DNA of 64,000 nucleotides from Phaeosaccion multiseriatum (Eukaryota > Ochrophyta, other classes), in assembly GCA_965112735.1 (NCBI GenBank), contig OZ218964.1, positions 1,922,001 to 1,986,000 on the forward strand, in the 5' to 3' direction. Shown here in pieces: positions 22,088 to 32,789 of the stretch (positions within the stretch are counted from its first letter, which is position 1; every line of letters begins with the position of its first letter). The notes beneath the pieces are model-generated. The model was not told where the DNA came from and did not search any database. It saw only the letters and a list, made by a program, of their open reading frames with translations. A program made the position numbers and the translations under genes.

Positions 22088-23916
22088 ATGAGAGTAGCAG
22101 TACTCTTTCTCTGGGGGCCTTTAGTTGCCGGTAGTAGGCTATCTGGCCCGATGGAGTGCGGGGCCGGGTCACCCCACAAGAGAGCGGATCTTCGGCACTC
22201 ACAAGCAGGTGTGTCTCTTCTTCTTGCATGGAGTGGAATAGAGCGAGGAAAGGTGGCACAGCAGGCCCTCTTGTGAACTACCCCACCGTCTCGCTGTGCG
22301 TCTCTTCTTCTCCACGCACGTGGCGTGCCAGATCCATCCAGCGCCGGGTCAATAGGAGGGGCTCATGGCTTCAGAGAAGCCTCCGAACAACTACTAGGAG
22401 TCGAAGGTGGTGAGAAAGCACGGGGAATCACCTTGAGCGGGGGAAGGAAGGCTCTTTTAAGACGGATGCGTGGCGGATCGGGAGCCCTTGAACGAGTCCA
22501 AGTGCTGTGCTACTTTGGGCTCTGGTATGTGCTCAACATCATGTACAACATTGCAAATAAGGTTTGTTCGAGGGAGGGAGGGAGGGGGGATGGGTGTGTG
22601 TCGCAGAGAATGGTGTACCAACATCTTGTCTGTCATGTTTTTCAATCTCTCGTCGCAGCGGGTGCTGAACACGCTGGCACTGCCGTGGACGGTGGCTGTC
22701 ACACAACTCGGCATCGGGAGCCTTTGGGTCGCGCTGCAATGGGCCAGCCGCGTGCGGGCTGCGCCCGCGGTGGATCGCCGCGCCGTTCAATCCATGCTAC
22801 CAGTAGCCGCGTTTCATGGAGGGGGGCAAATGGCGACTGTGATCTCCCTTGGGGCTGGGGCCGTGAGCTTTACGCATATTGTCAAAGCCTTGGAGCCGTT
22901 CTTTAGCGCAATCGTGGCTGCCATAGCGTTTCGCCAAATTTTCCGGCCACAAGTCTATCTGGTATGTGTATCCCACCCAACTCACCTTCACAGTAAGAGG
23001 GAAATGGAGCCTGATACCCAATGTCCCCCCCCCCCTCCACGAGCAGGCCCTGGTGCCCGTAGTCTTCGGCGTGGGTCTCGCGTGCTACTCGGAAATCAAC
23101 TTTTCTTGGCTCAGGTAGAGACTGTCCTGTTCTATGACTCCCTTACTCCTCCTCCTCCTGCTGCTGCTGCTGCTGCTGCTATGCTACCCCAACTGAAACG
23201 ACCCTACCTCCCTCCCTTGTCCTCTTTTCCTACTCTGCACGCTGAGTGCAGCTTTCTGAGCGCCATGGCGTCCAATGCGTTCTTTGCTTGCAGGGCCAAC
23301 TTTTCCAAGGCCCTGATGCAAAGGGGCGACAAGGGGAGCAACGGCATATCTGCAGCCAATCTCTACGGAGTAGTGACGATACTAGCCTTCCTCCTTACTC
23401 TGCCGCTGGCTGTAAGCATGGAAGGATCCATCATACTTTCTAAGTGGAAGGAATCTATTGCAGGTATGACTCAATTCTTTAGCTTGCTGATGTGGTGGCG
23501 GGGGAGTGAAGGGGAGGGGGGGGGGGTATCGAAAAGAGACCGAGACAGGACCCGCGCAATGAAGCCCCATCCACCTGATGCAGGCGTGCATTCCCACCAC
23601 TGATTGGAACGGCTGTCCCGTACTTTTTGCGTTTGCGCCTCTCTGTTCGGCGGCAGGCACAACGGGACACAATTTGGCTCTGGCATTACTCACTTCCGGT
23701 CTGACGCACTATCTGAACAACGAGGTCATGTACCTTGCACTGCACAAGGTCCATCCCATCACGCTTGCCGTGGGGAACACCATGAAGCGTGTGTTCATTA
23801 TTGTCGCGAGCTTGCTCGTATTTCAGAATCCAATCTCCCCAATGGGGTGCTTCGGTTCGTGTGTGGGCATCTTGGGAGTCTTCGTGTACAGCCTCGCCAA
23901 AAACAAATACACGTAG
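22088..23916 (+). CDS. Plastid triose-phosphate/phosphate-type translocator (TPT/DMT family)
   Basis: Six exons: 22088-22208, 22332-22561, 22659-22961, 23047-23114, 23252-23463, 23657-23916; 397 residues. The mature part has the family pattern: FGLWYVLNIMYNIANKRVLN, then AVSFTHIVKALEPFFSAIVA, FGVGLACYSEINFSW, FRANFSK-like ACRANFSKALM, and the end NTMKRVFIIVASLLVFQNP. These proteins exchange phosphorylated C3, C5 or C6 compounds for phosphate across plastid membranes. Lys and Arg of the NTMKRV site are kept. The first exon starts MRVAVLFLWGPLVAG, a signal-peptide-like segment, and joins in frame to a Ser/Gly/Lys/Arg-rich stretch, as expected for complex-plastid import. Exact substrate is not decided by these motifs. 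Divergent from the IQ gene, 199 bp away. Confidence 0.9.
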
Positions 23917-24086
23917 CAACGTGTTAAACTAATAGAGAGTCCCATAGACAGACATGGCCAGCGCCCCCGAACAAACAAAAAAAACAATTCACTTACAAAT
24001 AAAAAGGATTAAAGCAATGTGATTCTCAAACCTCTTTCGATTCTCAAACCTATTTCAACGTAAAACAAGACAACAACAAGGATTAC

Positions 24087-25365
24087 TCACTCCTCCAGCC
24101 CGGTATCAAGAGCAGAGGTGAGTCTCTTGAGCCGCTGTGCAATGACTACGCTCTGGATCGCCGATTTGAACTTGCGGCGCGCGTTGAACAACTTCAATTT
24201 GTCCATGTTTGGCAAGCTGAGTTTTGCAAGCGCGTCGTCGTCGCCCAAGATCCACTTGTGTTGGAGCGCCCCTGCCGATGTTATCCTTTCACTAGGTGAC
24301 AGCGTCAAGAGACCCTTTATGAGATCCTTTGCCTCGTCACTGACTTGGTCCCAGTACTGCGGATGGAACACCACGTTGCCCTTCTTAATCTTTTTGTACA
24401 GCTTGCTCTGGTTGTCATCGTGGAAGGGAGGATATCCCCCCAGCAGGATGTAAAGAATGACGCCGATGCTCCACATGTCTACCTCCGTGCCGTACACCTC
24501 ACCCTTGAGAATCTCTGGAGCAACGTAGCCCGGCGTACCACATTGCGTGCGCAGACCATCAGTACTAACGTCACGGGCAAACCCAAAGTCTGCCACCTTG
24601 ATCTTGTGGTCATCGTCTTCGCTCTCCAGGAGCAGATTCTCAGGCTTAAGGTCTCGGTGCGCCACACCATTGTCATGGCAGTATTTGATGGCTTCTAGCA
24701 GGATCTTGAGCACGTCTCGAGCATCCTTCTCGCTGTAAAATTGCTTCTGCACGATCCGATCAAACAGCTCACCCCCCCTCATCTGCTCCATGACCAAGTA
24801 GTAAAAGTGCTTTTCTTCATAAAAGCCCTTTAATATGACAATATTGGGATGCCTGAGACGGTCCAATACTGCCACTTCCATTCTTAGAGCCTCTTCATCT
24901 TCTGCCGGGAGATCAGCACGCCTAATGCACTTGACCGCCACTTTCCCCCCAGTCTGTTTGTCAATCCCTTCCCGGACGGTGGAAAAACTACCGCTACCAA
25001 GCTCCTGTTGTTGTCAAGTTGTGGGCATACAGGCGTAAGTGGCCTTCAAAGGACGCGGTCGAGAGCGTCCTCTAACTTCGGCCCCCAACCCCAACTTCCC
25101 TCCCCCGCACCCAAAGCATTTCTCCTTACCTTGGTGAGCTTGTACCGCTTGTCGAAGGCCACAACTACGTCAACATTAGAAGGGTCGGCCACATCCCCGC
25201 TGCTTTCATTCTTCGACTGCGTTAAGAGATAAAGAAGGAATCACGGACGAGGAAGGGATTAGTGGAAGACTTGTCCCCCCACCACCCCTCTCTCGTACCC
25301 TCTCTCTCCCCCTCTCTCCCCCTCTGCCCCTCTGCCCCTCCCAGGCTTACACTTTGGCATCCCAT
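24087..25365 (-). CDS. CaMK-like Ser/Thr kinase with N-myristoylation site
   Basis: Exons 25351-25365 (15 nt), 25130-25216 and 24087-25004 give 339 residues. The 15-nt first exon codes MGCQS, which joined to SKNESS makes an MGCxxS start, a classic N-myristoyl plus palmitoyl site for membrane attachment. The kinase domain is complete: G-loop LGSGSFSTV, AVK lysine, HRDLKPENLLL, DFGFARDV, GTPGYVAPEIL and DMWSIGVILYILL. After the domain, FNARRKFKSAIQSVV and AQRLKRL form the basic amphipathic helix typical of the autoinhibitory, calmodulin-binding tail of CaMK1-type kinases. No EF-hands follow, so it is not a CDPK. Confidence 0.9.
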
Positions 25366-26705
25366 GTTGCTCTCGCAGCAGGGGCAGCAGCAGCAGCAGC
25401 AGCAGCTATCACGCGAAGAGGAGACAGAGGAGAAAAAGGGTGAAGGGAGAAGAAACTGAAATATAAATTCAAGCACACCCTCACCCAAAAATGAATAAAA
25501 TTGGAAATTTGGTTCCAACTCTACTTGTATGTCAACAGAATACTCACAGATGGCCTATTTTTTTTTGGACTATAAGGGGGTAAAGGGCTACCTCCACATA
25601 CACCCCCCGCTTCTCTCCCTCCTCAAAATGTGGGTATTTCCTCCATGCTTGAGTCCGCAGAACACAACCTACATGTATGTCGAGTGTGCATGGAGCGTGC
25701 GTCTCGTCGAGCCCCTTCCCTTTCTTCTGCATGCCGCAGAGGCGCTACAGCTATCGTCTAGCACTTCTATAGCACAAAGTATCCCCCCCCCCCTCCGTAT
25801 CTTTCTCCTGTCCTCCGCACCCTCTCCCCCCCTTCTCTCCTTCTCCCTTCTCCTCCTTCCCCCCTCCTCTCATTCTCCTCCTCCCCTTTCCTATCACTCC
25901 TTACTCTCTAATGACCGGAAGGCCACCTGCGATGTCGCGAACGCCAAAAAAGGAGTTCCCTTGGATCAGGGGGACGGCGGGCCAGATTTCCCTCTTGCAG
26001 AGCTCCACGGTGCCGTATCCTCATATCCATGCCTCGCTGGAAATTCTCCCTCGACTCAGGCAGATCTGTCGTCTATGATGCAGACAAAGAAGGGGGCAAG
26101 CGGCCATTCAAGCGGGCCATGAAATCCATAGAGACAAAACATAGGTGTATCACTTATCTGTGGTGTTACGCCCTGTCGCCAGGCTTGATTCAGTCCACCC
26201 CCCCCCCCCCCCCAAAGTCGTCACAAGGCAGGGGAGAGGAGGCTCCAGTCGCATACCGAGGGCTATAATAGCTGAAGCAGCCCCTCCATAAGATCGACCA
26301 GAGATCTGACCCCTCTGCTGCTCCAGATGCCCGCCCCTACACACTCATGCTATTTTCCTGATTTTCTCTCGATCTTTCCCCCCTAACTCGTTGAGTCCCA
26401 CGAAGTGCCCTGGCAGGATTCACAGAGCCCTTTAGAACCGGGTTCGTAAGGGCACTGTAAATCCTGCCAGGACACCTCGCGGGACTCAGCGAGTTTGGTG
26501 TGTGGGCGATGATGTCCTCGTATGGATGGGATGGCAATTGTTCTTCGCCTCCGGTCATTGACATAGTTAGGGTGGGGGGCGGAGAATTGGAACTTTTTTT
26601 TGTCCTTTCTCTTGCGTCTCGCGTCTCCTTTTTGAGCTATTTGAACTGGACAAAAGGAGGAGAAGGAAGGAAAGGGAGAGAAGGACGAGCGTTGGGCTTA
26701 CCCCA
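25366..26705. other. Intergenic stretch with polypyrimidine tracts and a long palindrome
   Basis: The 1.34 kb between the kinase start and the FHA-RING start is rich in C/T runs (25780-25900, 26200-26210). No conserved reading frame is seen. It should hold the promoters of both divergent genes. A 111-bp imperfect palindrome at 26385-26495 is listed separately. Confidence 0.5.
26385..26495. repeat. 111-bp imperfect palindrome (hairpin)
   Basis: Arms 26385-26439 and 26441-26495 pair over 55 positions with 8 mismatches around a single central base. For example tgagtccc(a)cgaagtg pairs with the inverse of caccTcgcgggactca, and cctggcagg with cctgccagg. It ends about 210 bp before the FHA-RING start codon. 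It could be a miniature foldback element, a small-RNA hairpin or a cruciform-forming site. Confidence 0.85.
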
Positions 26706-27742
26706 ATGGAGAGCGGGGGGTTTGTGTTGGTGCCGGAGCTCGGGACGGGACGTACCACACCCCTCCGTGTACGGGAAGATGTTGTGACCACAATTGGCAG
26801 AAGCTCGGAGACTGGCATCTCGGATCTCTCAATCAGGTATGTGGCATGACTGGCTGGTGCCCTCCTCTCCCTTTCCCCCTCATCTCTTTCTGCTTGCTTG
26901 CTGTCCACTCTCCTCTATATAGTGCTGGTGCTTTGCGCCTCTCCCTCTCCCTCTCCCCGTCTCCCTCTCCGTATCTCTCTCCTCCTCCTTCTCCATCTCC
27001 ATCTCTCTCTCCTTCTCCTTCTGCGTCTCCCTCTCCCTCTTCCTCTCCCTCCCTCCCTGCTCCCTCCCTCCCTCCCTCCCTCCCTCCCATCGCTCCCTGC
27101 CTGCCTTCCTACCGCCTTGCCTCCCTCCTTCCCTCCCTCCTCCCTCACTTCCTCCCTCATTCACTCCCTCACCCTCCCTCCCTCCCCCTCTCCCTCCCTC
27201 CCTCCCTCCCTCCCTCCTCCTTCTTTCCCTTCCTCCATCAGTCGCGCGATGGTGAAACTGCGCATTCAGAGTGAGGGCGACAAACGGCGAGTCATCGTCA
27301 AATGCGTTGCCTCCTTGCAGGATACAAAAGGACTGCCAGTTGAGAACGCCGTTGGCGTGTGCAGTGCGGGGGGAGAAGTCTTTTTGGCAACAGGACAGGA
27401 ATTAGAACTCAGGTGAGGGAGTGTGAGGAGGGCGCGGGAGAAGAGGCTCAAGGGACAGAAGAAAGAAAGAGCGCGTGTGGACCACATTATTCTCCCTGTC
27501 GACTCTGAACGCCTTCGTCCGTTCTTCCTTCCTTCTTTCCTTTCCTCAGTGTTGGAGAGTCCTTTTCTTTCTGTGGGAAGTATAGTTTTCGGTTGGAGAG
27601 GGAGAATGCGTCTAGTTTCGATGGGCACACTCAGCCTGTTGAGAGCACTTCGTCCGCAAGTTCGCCGAGACCGAAGAAGCGAGCGCGGCCAGCGGACAGC
27701 AGTAGCAGCAAGAAGGACAGTGGGGGAGATGGGGCGGGGGCC

Positions 27743-27773
<31 letters not shown>

Positions 27774-28255
27774 AGAAGGACAGTGGGGAAGACAAGGCGC
27801 AAGAAAAGTATCAGCTCACGTGCATGGGCTTTGAGGAGCATTTGACTTGTTCGATTTGCTTCGGACTCTTGGTCAAGGCTGTGACTACTCAGTGTAACCA
27901 CTTGTTTTGCGCCGAGTGTATTCGCGAAAGCCAGGGTGAGCGAGCCGAGTGTCCTGTGTGCAGAGCCAAAGTGGCATCGCTTAAGGAGATGCCCCTAGTG
28001 GACGGGTTAGTCGGTGTGATGGTGGAGAAAGGCTCCGTTGAGGAAGCAGATGCAGCAGAGTGGCGAACGCGCATGGGGCTAGTCCAGAGTTCGTCGGGGC
28101 CATCGAATGTTGCAGCAGTAGCAGTAGGGAAGAGCGCTTCGCGAGCCCGAGCGGCACGACGCGCCCAAGCCAGAAGAGGTGCCTCTTCGCTGTTGGCAAT
28201 TGATCTCGAGCAACCAGAGCCAAAGGTGGTGGATTTATTGTCGGACGAAGATTGA
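26706..28255 (+). CDS. FHA-RING E3 ubiquitin ligase (CHFR/RNF8-like)
   Basis: Exons 26706-26836, 27242-27412 and 27550-28255 give 335 residues. The first splice restores the FHA signature: TTIGRSSETG then DLSISRAMVKLRI, the phosphothreonine-binding Arg and SxxR/H-like loop. A Ser-rich linker with PRPKKRARP (possible nuclear signal) leads to a C3HC4 RING finger: CSICFGLL, TQCNHLFCAECI, CPVCRAKV. The end is KVVDLLSDED, acidic. FHA-RING ligases such as CHFR and RNF8 couple phospho-signals at mitosis or DNA damage to ubiquitin transfer. CHFR's Cys-rich tail and RNF8's coiled coil are not evident, so the closer relative is open. Intron 1 (404 bp) is mostly CTCCCT repeats. Confidence 0.82.
26937..27240. 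repeat. CCCT/CTCC low-complexity tract in an intron
   Basis: About 300 bp of almost pure C/T on the plus strand, ending at the 3' splice site of FHA-RING intron 1. Apparent long ORFs in it on both strands (Pro/Ser or Gly/Glu/Arg repeats) are artefacts of composition. Confidence 0.9.
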
Positions 28256-29205
28256 AGACGCGAGGCTGACAAGGAGAGGGATGACTTGAGGGTTTTATCG
28301 CGTTGGGGCAACACAGCACCAAGACCGATGCATGTCTGGGGAAAGAGAAGAAATTGCTTCGGACCAGCAAAACACGAAAAGCGGCGATAGACGAGTGTGA
28401 CGAGTACGCCCTTTTGCTGAGGATCTGGCAGCGACTCAGACACTTCCAAGCGAAACCTTCCACTAACTTGCGTCCGCACCTTTGGCCCTGCGCGGAGCCG
28501 AGAGGCACCCGAAGAAGGGGCTCTCACACCGATTGGCAGAGACGTGCCTCACGCCTCATCGAAAGAAAAGGGAGGGGGGGGGGGGGGGCTCTGACTTTAG
28601 GGAAGGAGGAAATATTGGGTATTGTGTGGCGGAATGGGGGACCCCTCTTCATCGTCGACGGCAAAGAAGGGGACGACAAGGAATCCTGCCAGCGTCGCTT
28701 CTGTGGAGGATGTAATGGCGACCATTGCGTGAGGACGGGGCTGCAGGTAAGCTGGCGCGCCAGGTCTGCTCCTGCTCTTTATGCGGAGGCGAGGCATTGC
28801 TGGATCCTCACATGTACACTGACAAGGTTTCGACGTCCCGGGCCGAGGGAGCATTAGCTCTTCAGCGCGAGGAAAGGCAGCGACGCATGGAGGACTAGGA
28901 GCGGAGGTGGAGGGAGCGAGTCCAGGGAAGAGTAGGCGGGCTCCATTGCGGGGCAGGGTCGCGACAGCTCACTGCTCATGTTTGCGAAGCAGCGATGGAC
29001 GAGTGTCACTACAATTGATTGGAGTGGAGGAGCGAGGAGCGCGCAGAGTGAAGTTGGGAAATCGAGAAAGAAAGAACCTTTGCTCAATTACACAAATTAG
29101 TAGCCTCAAGAAAGAACTGTTATCTGTGCGCACATGTGCCCCACCCTCCAACACTCGTGGCTCCCCAGGTCCTCGTAAAGAGCCTTGGCAGTGTGCTGCT
29201 TCCCT
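28256..29205. other. Intergenic stretch between convergent genes
   Basis: The 950 bp between the FHA-RING and delta-tubulin stops is long for this window. It has a frame of 184 codons from about 28303 with no recognisable motif. The word gc(g/a)gcgat(a/g)gacgagtgt occurs at about 28383 and 28990. I see no supported gene. Confidence 0.4.
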
Positions 29206-30993
29206 TCAAAGAGACGACGCAAGGCTGTCGTAAGACTGTACGACTTGCTCCACCCGCAAAAAGGCTCTTTCAAAGTCGGCCCTTTCGACCCCGTGCATCG
29301 TGTATTGGTGCAGGTAGGCCCCGTGGGCGTACATGGAGAATGCTCGCGAGAGGGTGGTTTCCAAGGGCCGAACAGCCGCCTGACAATTGCTTTTGTGGAA
29401 AAGGGGAATCAGAGGGGGTTGAGATTCAAAAAGGGAGAGTGAGCCATCTCGGGAACGGGGGGGAAAGCCCTACCTTAAGAGGCAGGCCGCTTGAGAGTAC
29501 CCGCAGAAGCTGATTTGTGAATAGCACTGCCGAAAAGGCTGGGGCGACCAAGACGCGTACCTGCGGGGCGGTCTCCCCCCGGCAAACACAAGGGAGGGAG
29601 ATACAGGGAGAGAGAGGGAGAAAGGAAACACGATCAGAACGACGGCCCTGTAGAACATGTGGACCGTAGCGACGAACACCACCGCTCCGCATACTGGCGT
29701 GCACAGCCACCAGGCCAAACCTCTACACAAAAAGAATCAAAGTAAGCTACGTATCACGTACGTACACTTGTGTGTCCGCGAAGCCACTGTCACAAGGCTG
29801 GTCCGACATGGAGCCTCGAAGCATCAGAGTGTTCGCCACGGCCATGTTGGTGCGGCTCTGATGAGCCCCTCTGCGGCAGTCAGCGAGGTTGATCCTCCAA
29901 TTGATCTCTGTGTCGACCACTGCTCGGGGAAAAGCCAGGCAAGTCAGCCTCTCGAGATTAGAGGAAACGCATCGCAAAGAGACTTGCCTGTTCCGGTCAA
30001 ATGCATCTGTAAGAGACGTCGGACCACGGCGGACCATTTCTCGTCGGTAAACGCCACAGATCGGTGCGGTATTTGCGGTAGCATGGACGCCTTTAGAAAG
30101 AGAAAGTCCTACAAGAAAACGAGAAAGGTGAATGAATGAGGGGGCGATGAGTGTGAGCACGGGTGAAATGAAGCTCTCTCACTTACCCTGTTCGGGCAGA
30201 GGTGCTGTATTTGATCTCCCAAGCGTTGCGTCTGACCGAGGCAAGTTGTGGGCAGTATAACGCCTGCTAATTGCTTCGCAATGACGCCGTTCAGGTCCCA
30301 CAGACTAGGACGCGGCTGGGAAAGGGGAGAACAGCAATGCGGTCTCGTTGGTTTCGAAAAGAAGAAGCGCGAAATACCACAACGTACCAAGTTCATCGTC
30401 TTTTGACACGTCTTGGACAGGTCTTCGTTCTCGACCACAACAATTCCGTCAGAAGAGCCGGCGAGATGTGCCATAGTCAAGAGCGCATTGTAGCTTTGGA
30501 CAATGACCTCCCCAGAGTTATAGGGAAGCACCACAACATTGACCAGAGGCGTTTTGCTGCAGAAATCGTCCTTGAGCGCTTCCGAGAGGTACGCTCCCAG
30601 GCCAGACCCAGTTCCTCCTGCGGCACTGTGTAAGAGTAACACGCAGCTCAGGTAGTCCGACGCCTCGGCCTCGAGCCGGCAGGCCTCCAGAATCTTAGAG
30701 GAAGCCGCCGTCCCGTAGCCCTTGTACCCGTACGCCCAATTGTTGCCAGCGCCCCCTTCGCCACTGCAGCAAGCGCGCTTGCTGTCGTACGCAAACCGCT
30801 CCCCGGACGCCCCCCGCATAATATCGCCCAGGACTTTGGGTTCTGTATCCACAAGGACGGCCCGTGCCACATTGCCGCGGAAGAAGGCCTCGTCCACGTC
30901 GCCGCCCTGCCGTGCCTGCTCGTGCAGCACTTGGTGCAATCGGAAGCCAACGTTATTCCCGCATTGGCCAACTTGAACACTGACTACTGACAT
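29206..30993 (-). CDS. TUBD1: Delta-tubulin
   Basis: Seven exons: 30388-30993, 30187-30315, 29988-30108, 29768-29919, about 29630-29722, 29474-29560 and 29206-29379; about 453 residues. It starts MSVVSVQVGQCGNNVGF; the tubulin nucleotide motif appears as LLLHSAAGGTGSGLGAYL, and the C-terminal helix as YLHQYTMHGVERADFERAF. Delta-tubulin is needed for triplet microtubules of centrioles and basal bodies and is found mainly in organisms with flagella. Intron 3 (29920-29987) uses a GC donor (AACAG-GCAAGT). The 3' end of exon 5 is uncertain because only weak donors fit the frame. Divergent from SepSecS, 146 bp away. Confidence 0.9.
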
Positions 30994-31139
30994 GGGTAGT
31001 CCGTCCGTCCCCTCACATAAGGAGAGGGGGGATATAATATAATACCGAGGAGGAAAGAGGTGCCCAGATAACCAACGCGTGAAGACGGGGCGTGTTACTT
31101 TTAGGCGCACGGACGTATCTCCAGATCAAAAAAAAACTC

Positions 31140-32737
31140 ATGAATGAAAAGAACATGCGGCTGGCCGAGGGGCTGGTGAAGGCCTCGTACGTTCGGCAGG
31201 GAGAGCAGGCGCTGCACAAGAGGGAGAGGCTGGTAACGGTTCTCCTGAGCAACCGCAAGCTGCCCCGCAGGGGCTGGGATGAGGGGCAAATCGAGCATCT
31301 TTTGGCGGACTTGGCGATGATGGACAGCAACAACTTTGTGGATAACGTTGGCGCGGGGGAGAGAGAGGCTAGAATCTTCAGTCCGCTGGTGGCCAAGAGA
31401 TGCTATCGTTTCGCGCATGGTGTGGGTCGGAGCGGTGATGTGGCCGAGGTGCAGCCGAAAGCAGCAGGCTCCAGCCTCATGAATAAGCTCGCCCACCTGC
31501 TTCTCATGCACGCCCTTCAACTGACGGGCTTGACGAATGCAAAGGGGTGCTTGGCCCTTCCGATGGCCACTGGGTAGGTGTGGAGGATGCCAAGAAGGGG
31601 GGGAGAGAAGCGAGGGAGACTTGAGTGTAAAATTATCCTCTCCGAAACGCTTTGCCATACAGGATGTCAGTGGCGCTGGTGTTGCTTACTTTGAAACTGG
31701 ACAAGCCCGCAGCCAAGTATGTCGTGTGGCCTCGTATGGACCAAAAGTCGTGCTTCAAAGCCATCCTGACGGCCGGTCTCATCCCAGTGATCGTGAAGAA
31801 TCGGCAGGACGGAGACGCCGTGGCTTTGGATGTGGAGGAGATGGAGAGGATTATCGGAAGCCTACCGCCCGAGTCTGTGCTCTGTGTGCTCACCACGACA
31901 AGCTGCTTTGCGCCTCGGCTGCCTGATGCGGTCGACAAGGTGGCCAAGTTGTGCCAAGCGTTGTCCGTACCACATGTCATCAACAATGCATACGGCCTCC
32001 AATGCCGCCGCACCATGAAGCTTGTAAATAGGGCCATGCAGGTCGGGAGAGTGGACGTCGTCGTCCAGAGCATGGACAAGAATTTTATGGTGCCAGTGGG
32101 TGGCGCTGTCTTGTGCGGGCCTGACGACGCTCTTCTGGCCAAGGTGGGTGAAGCTCGAGGGGTGGTCTTGACGGCATTTCAAAAAGACGCAACCAACACC
32201 CATTGTCATTGTACCCCCACCCCCCCCTGCCAGGTAGGCAGAGCGTACGCCGGTCGCGCCAGCTCGGCGCCTGTCTTGGACCTGTTCATCACGCTTCTGG
32301 CTATGGGGGAAGAAGGGTTTGTCCGCCTTCTCGACGAGAGGGAGGCAATGATACCATACTTTGTGGACAAGCTGCAGGGCGTGGCCGAAAGGCATGGCGA
32401 AAGACTGCTCCAATCCCCGGGCAATTCAATATCGTTCGCCATGTCCTTGGAGTCAGAGGCCTTTGCCCCCGGTGGGGAAGCCACGAAGTTCCTCGGCTCA
32501 GCCTTGTGGTTAAGAATGGTGTCTGGGACGAGGGTCGTCTGCCCCGAGCACAAGGCCATTCAAGGCCACGACTTTCAGGGCTACGGAGCCAGCATCGACT
32601 CATACCCCTGCAGCTATCTCACAGCGGCATGCGCCATTGGACAGACGAAAGGCGAGGTGGACGAGCTTGCCCTAAGACTGGACAAGCTGCTCACAGAGAG
32701 AGAAAAGCGGCCACCGCCGCCGGATAGGACAATATAA
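31140..32737 (+). CDS. SEPSECS: O-phosphoseryl-tRNA(Sec):selenocysteinyl-tRNA synthase
   Basis: Exons 31140-31573, 31663-32143 and 32234-32737 give 472 residues, close to the animal enzyme. Family blocks: GWDEGQIEHLL, MDSNNFVDNVGAGEREARI, HGVGRSGDVAEVQPKAAGSS, WPRMDQKSCFKAI, TTSCFAPR, VNNAYG-like INNAYGLQ, and the PLP lysine in SMDKNFMVPVGGA. It converts phosphoseryl-tRNA(Sec) to selenocysteinyl-tRNA(Sec) using selenophosphate, in the cytosol. Its presence implies a working selenoprotein system. Start at MNEKNMRL fits the family N-terminus. The next gene on the same strand starts only 52 bp after its stop. Confidence 0.95.
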
Positions 32738-32789
32738 TACGGTTTCATTTTCATTCCTTTTTAAACCTCTGAGGCCTTCAGCTTACAAG

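Noticed and set aside
26833-27274. Long Ser/Pro/Leu or Gly/Glu/Arg ORFs
   Set aside because: Caused by a CTCC-rich intron of the FHA-RING gene; no conserved residues.
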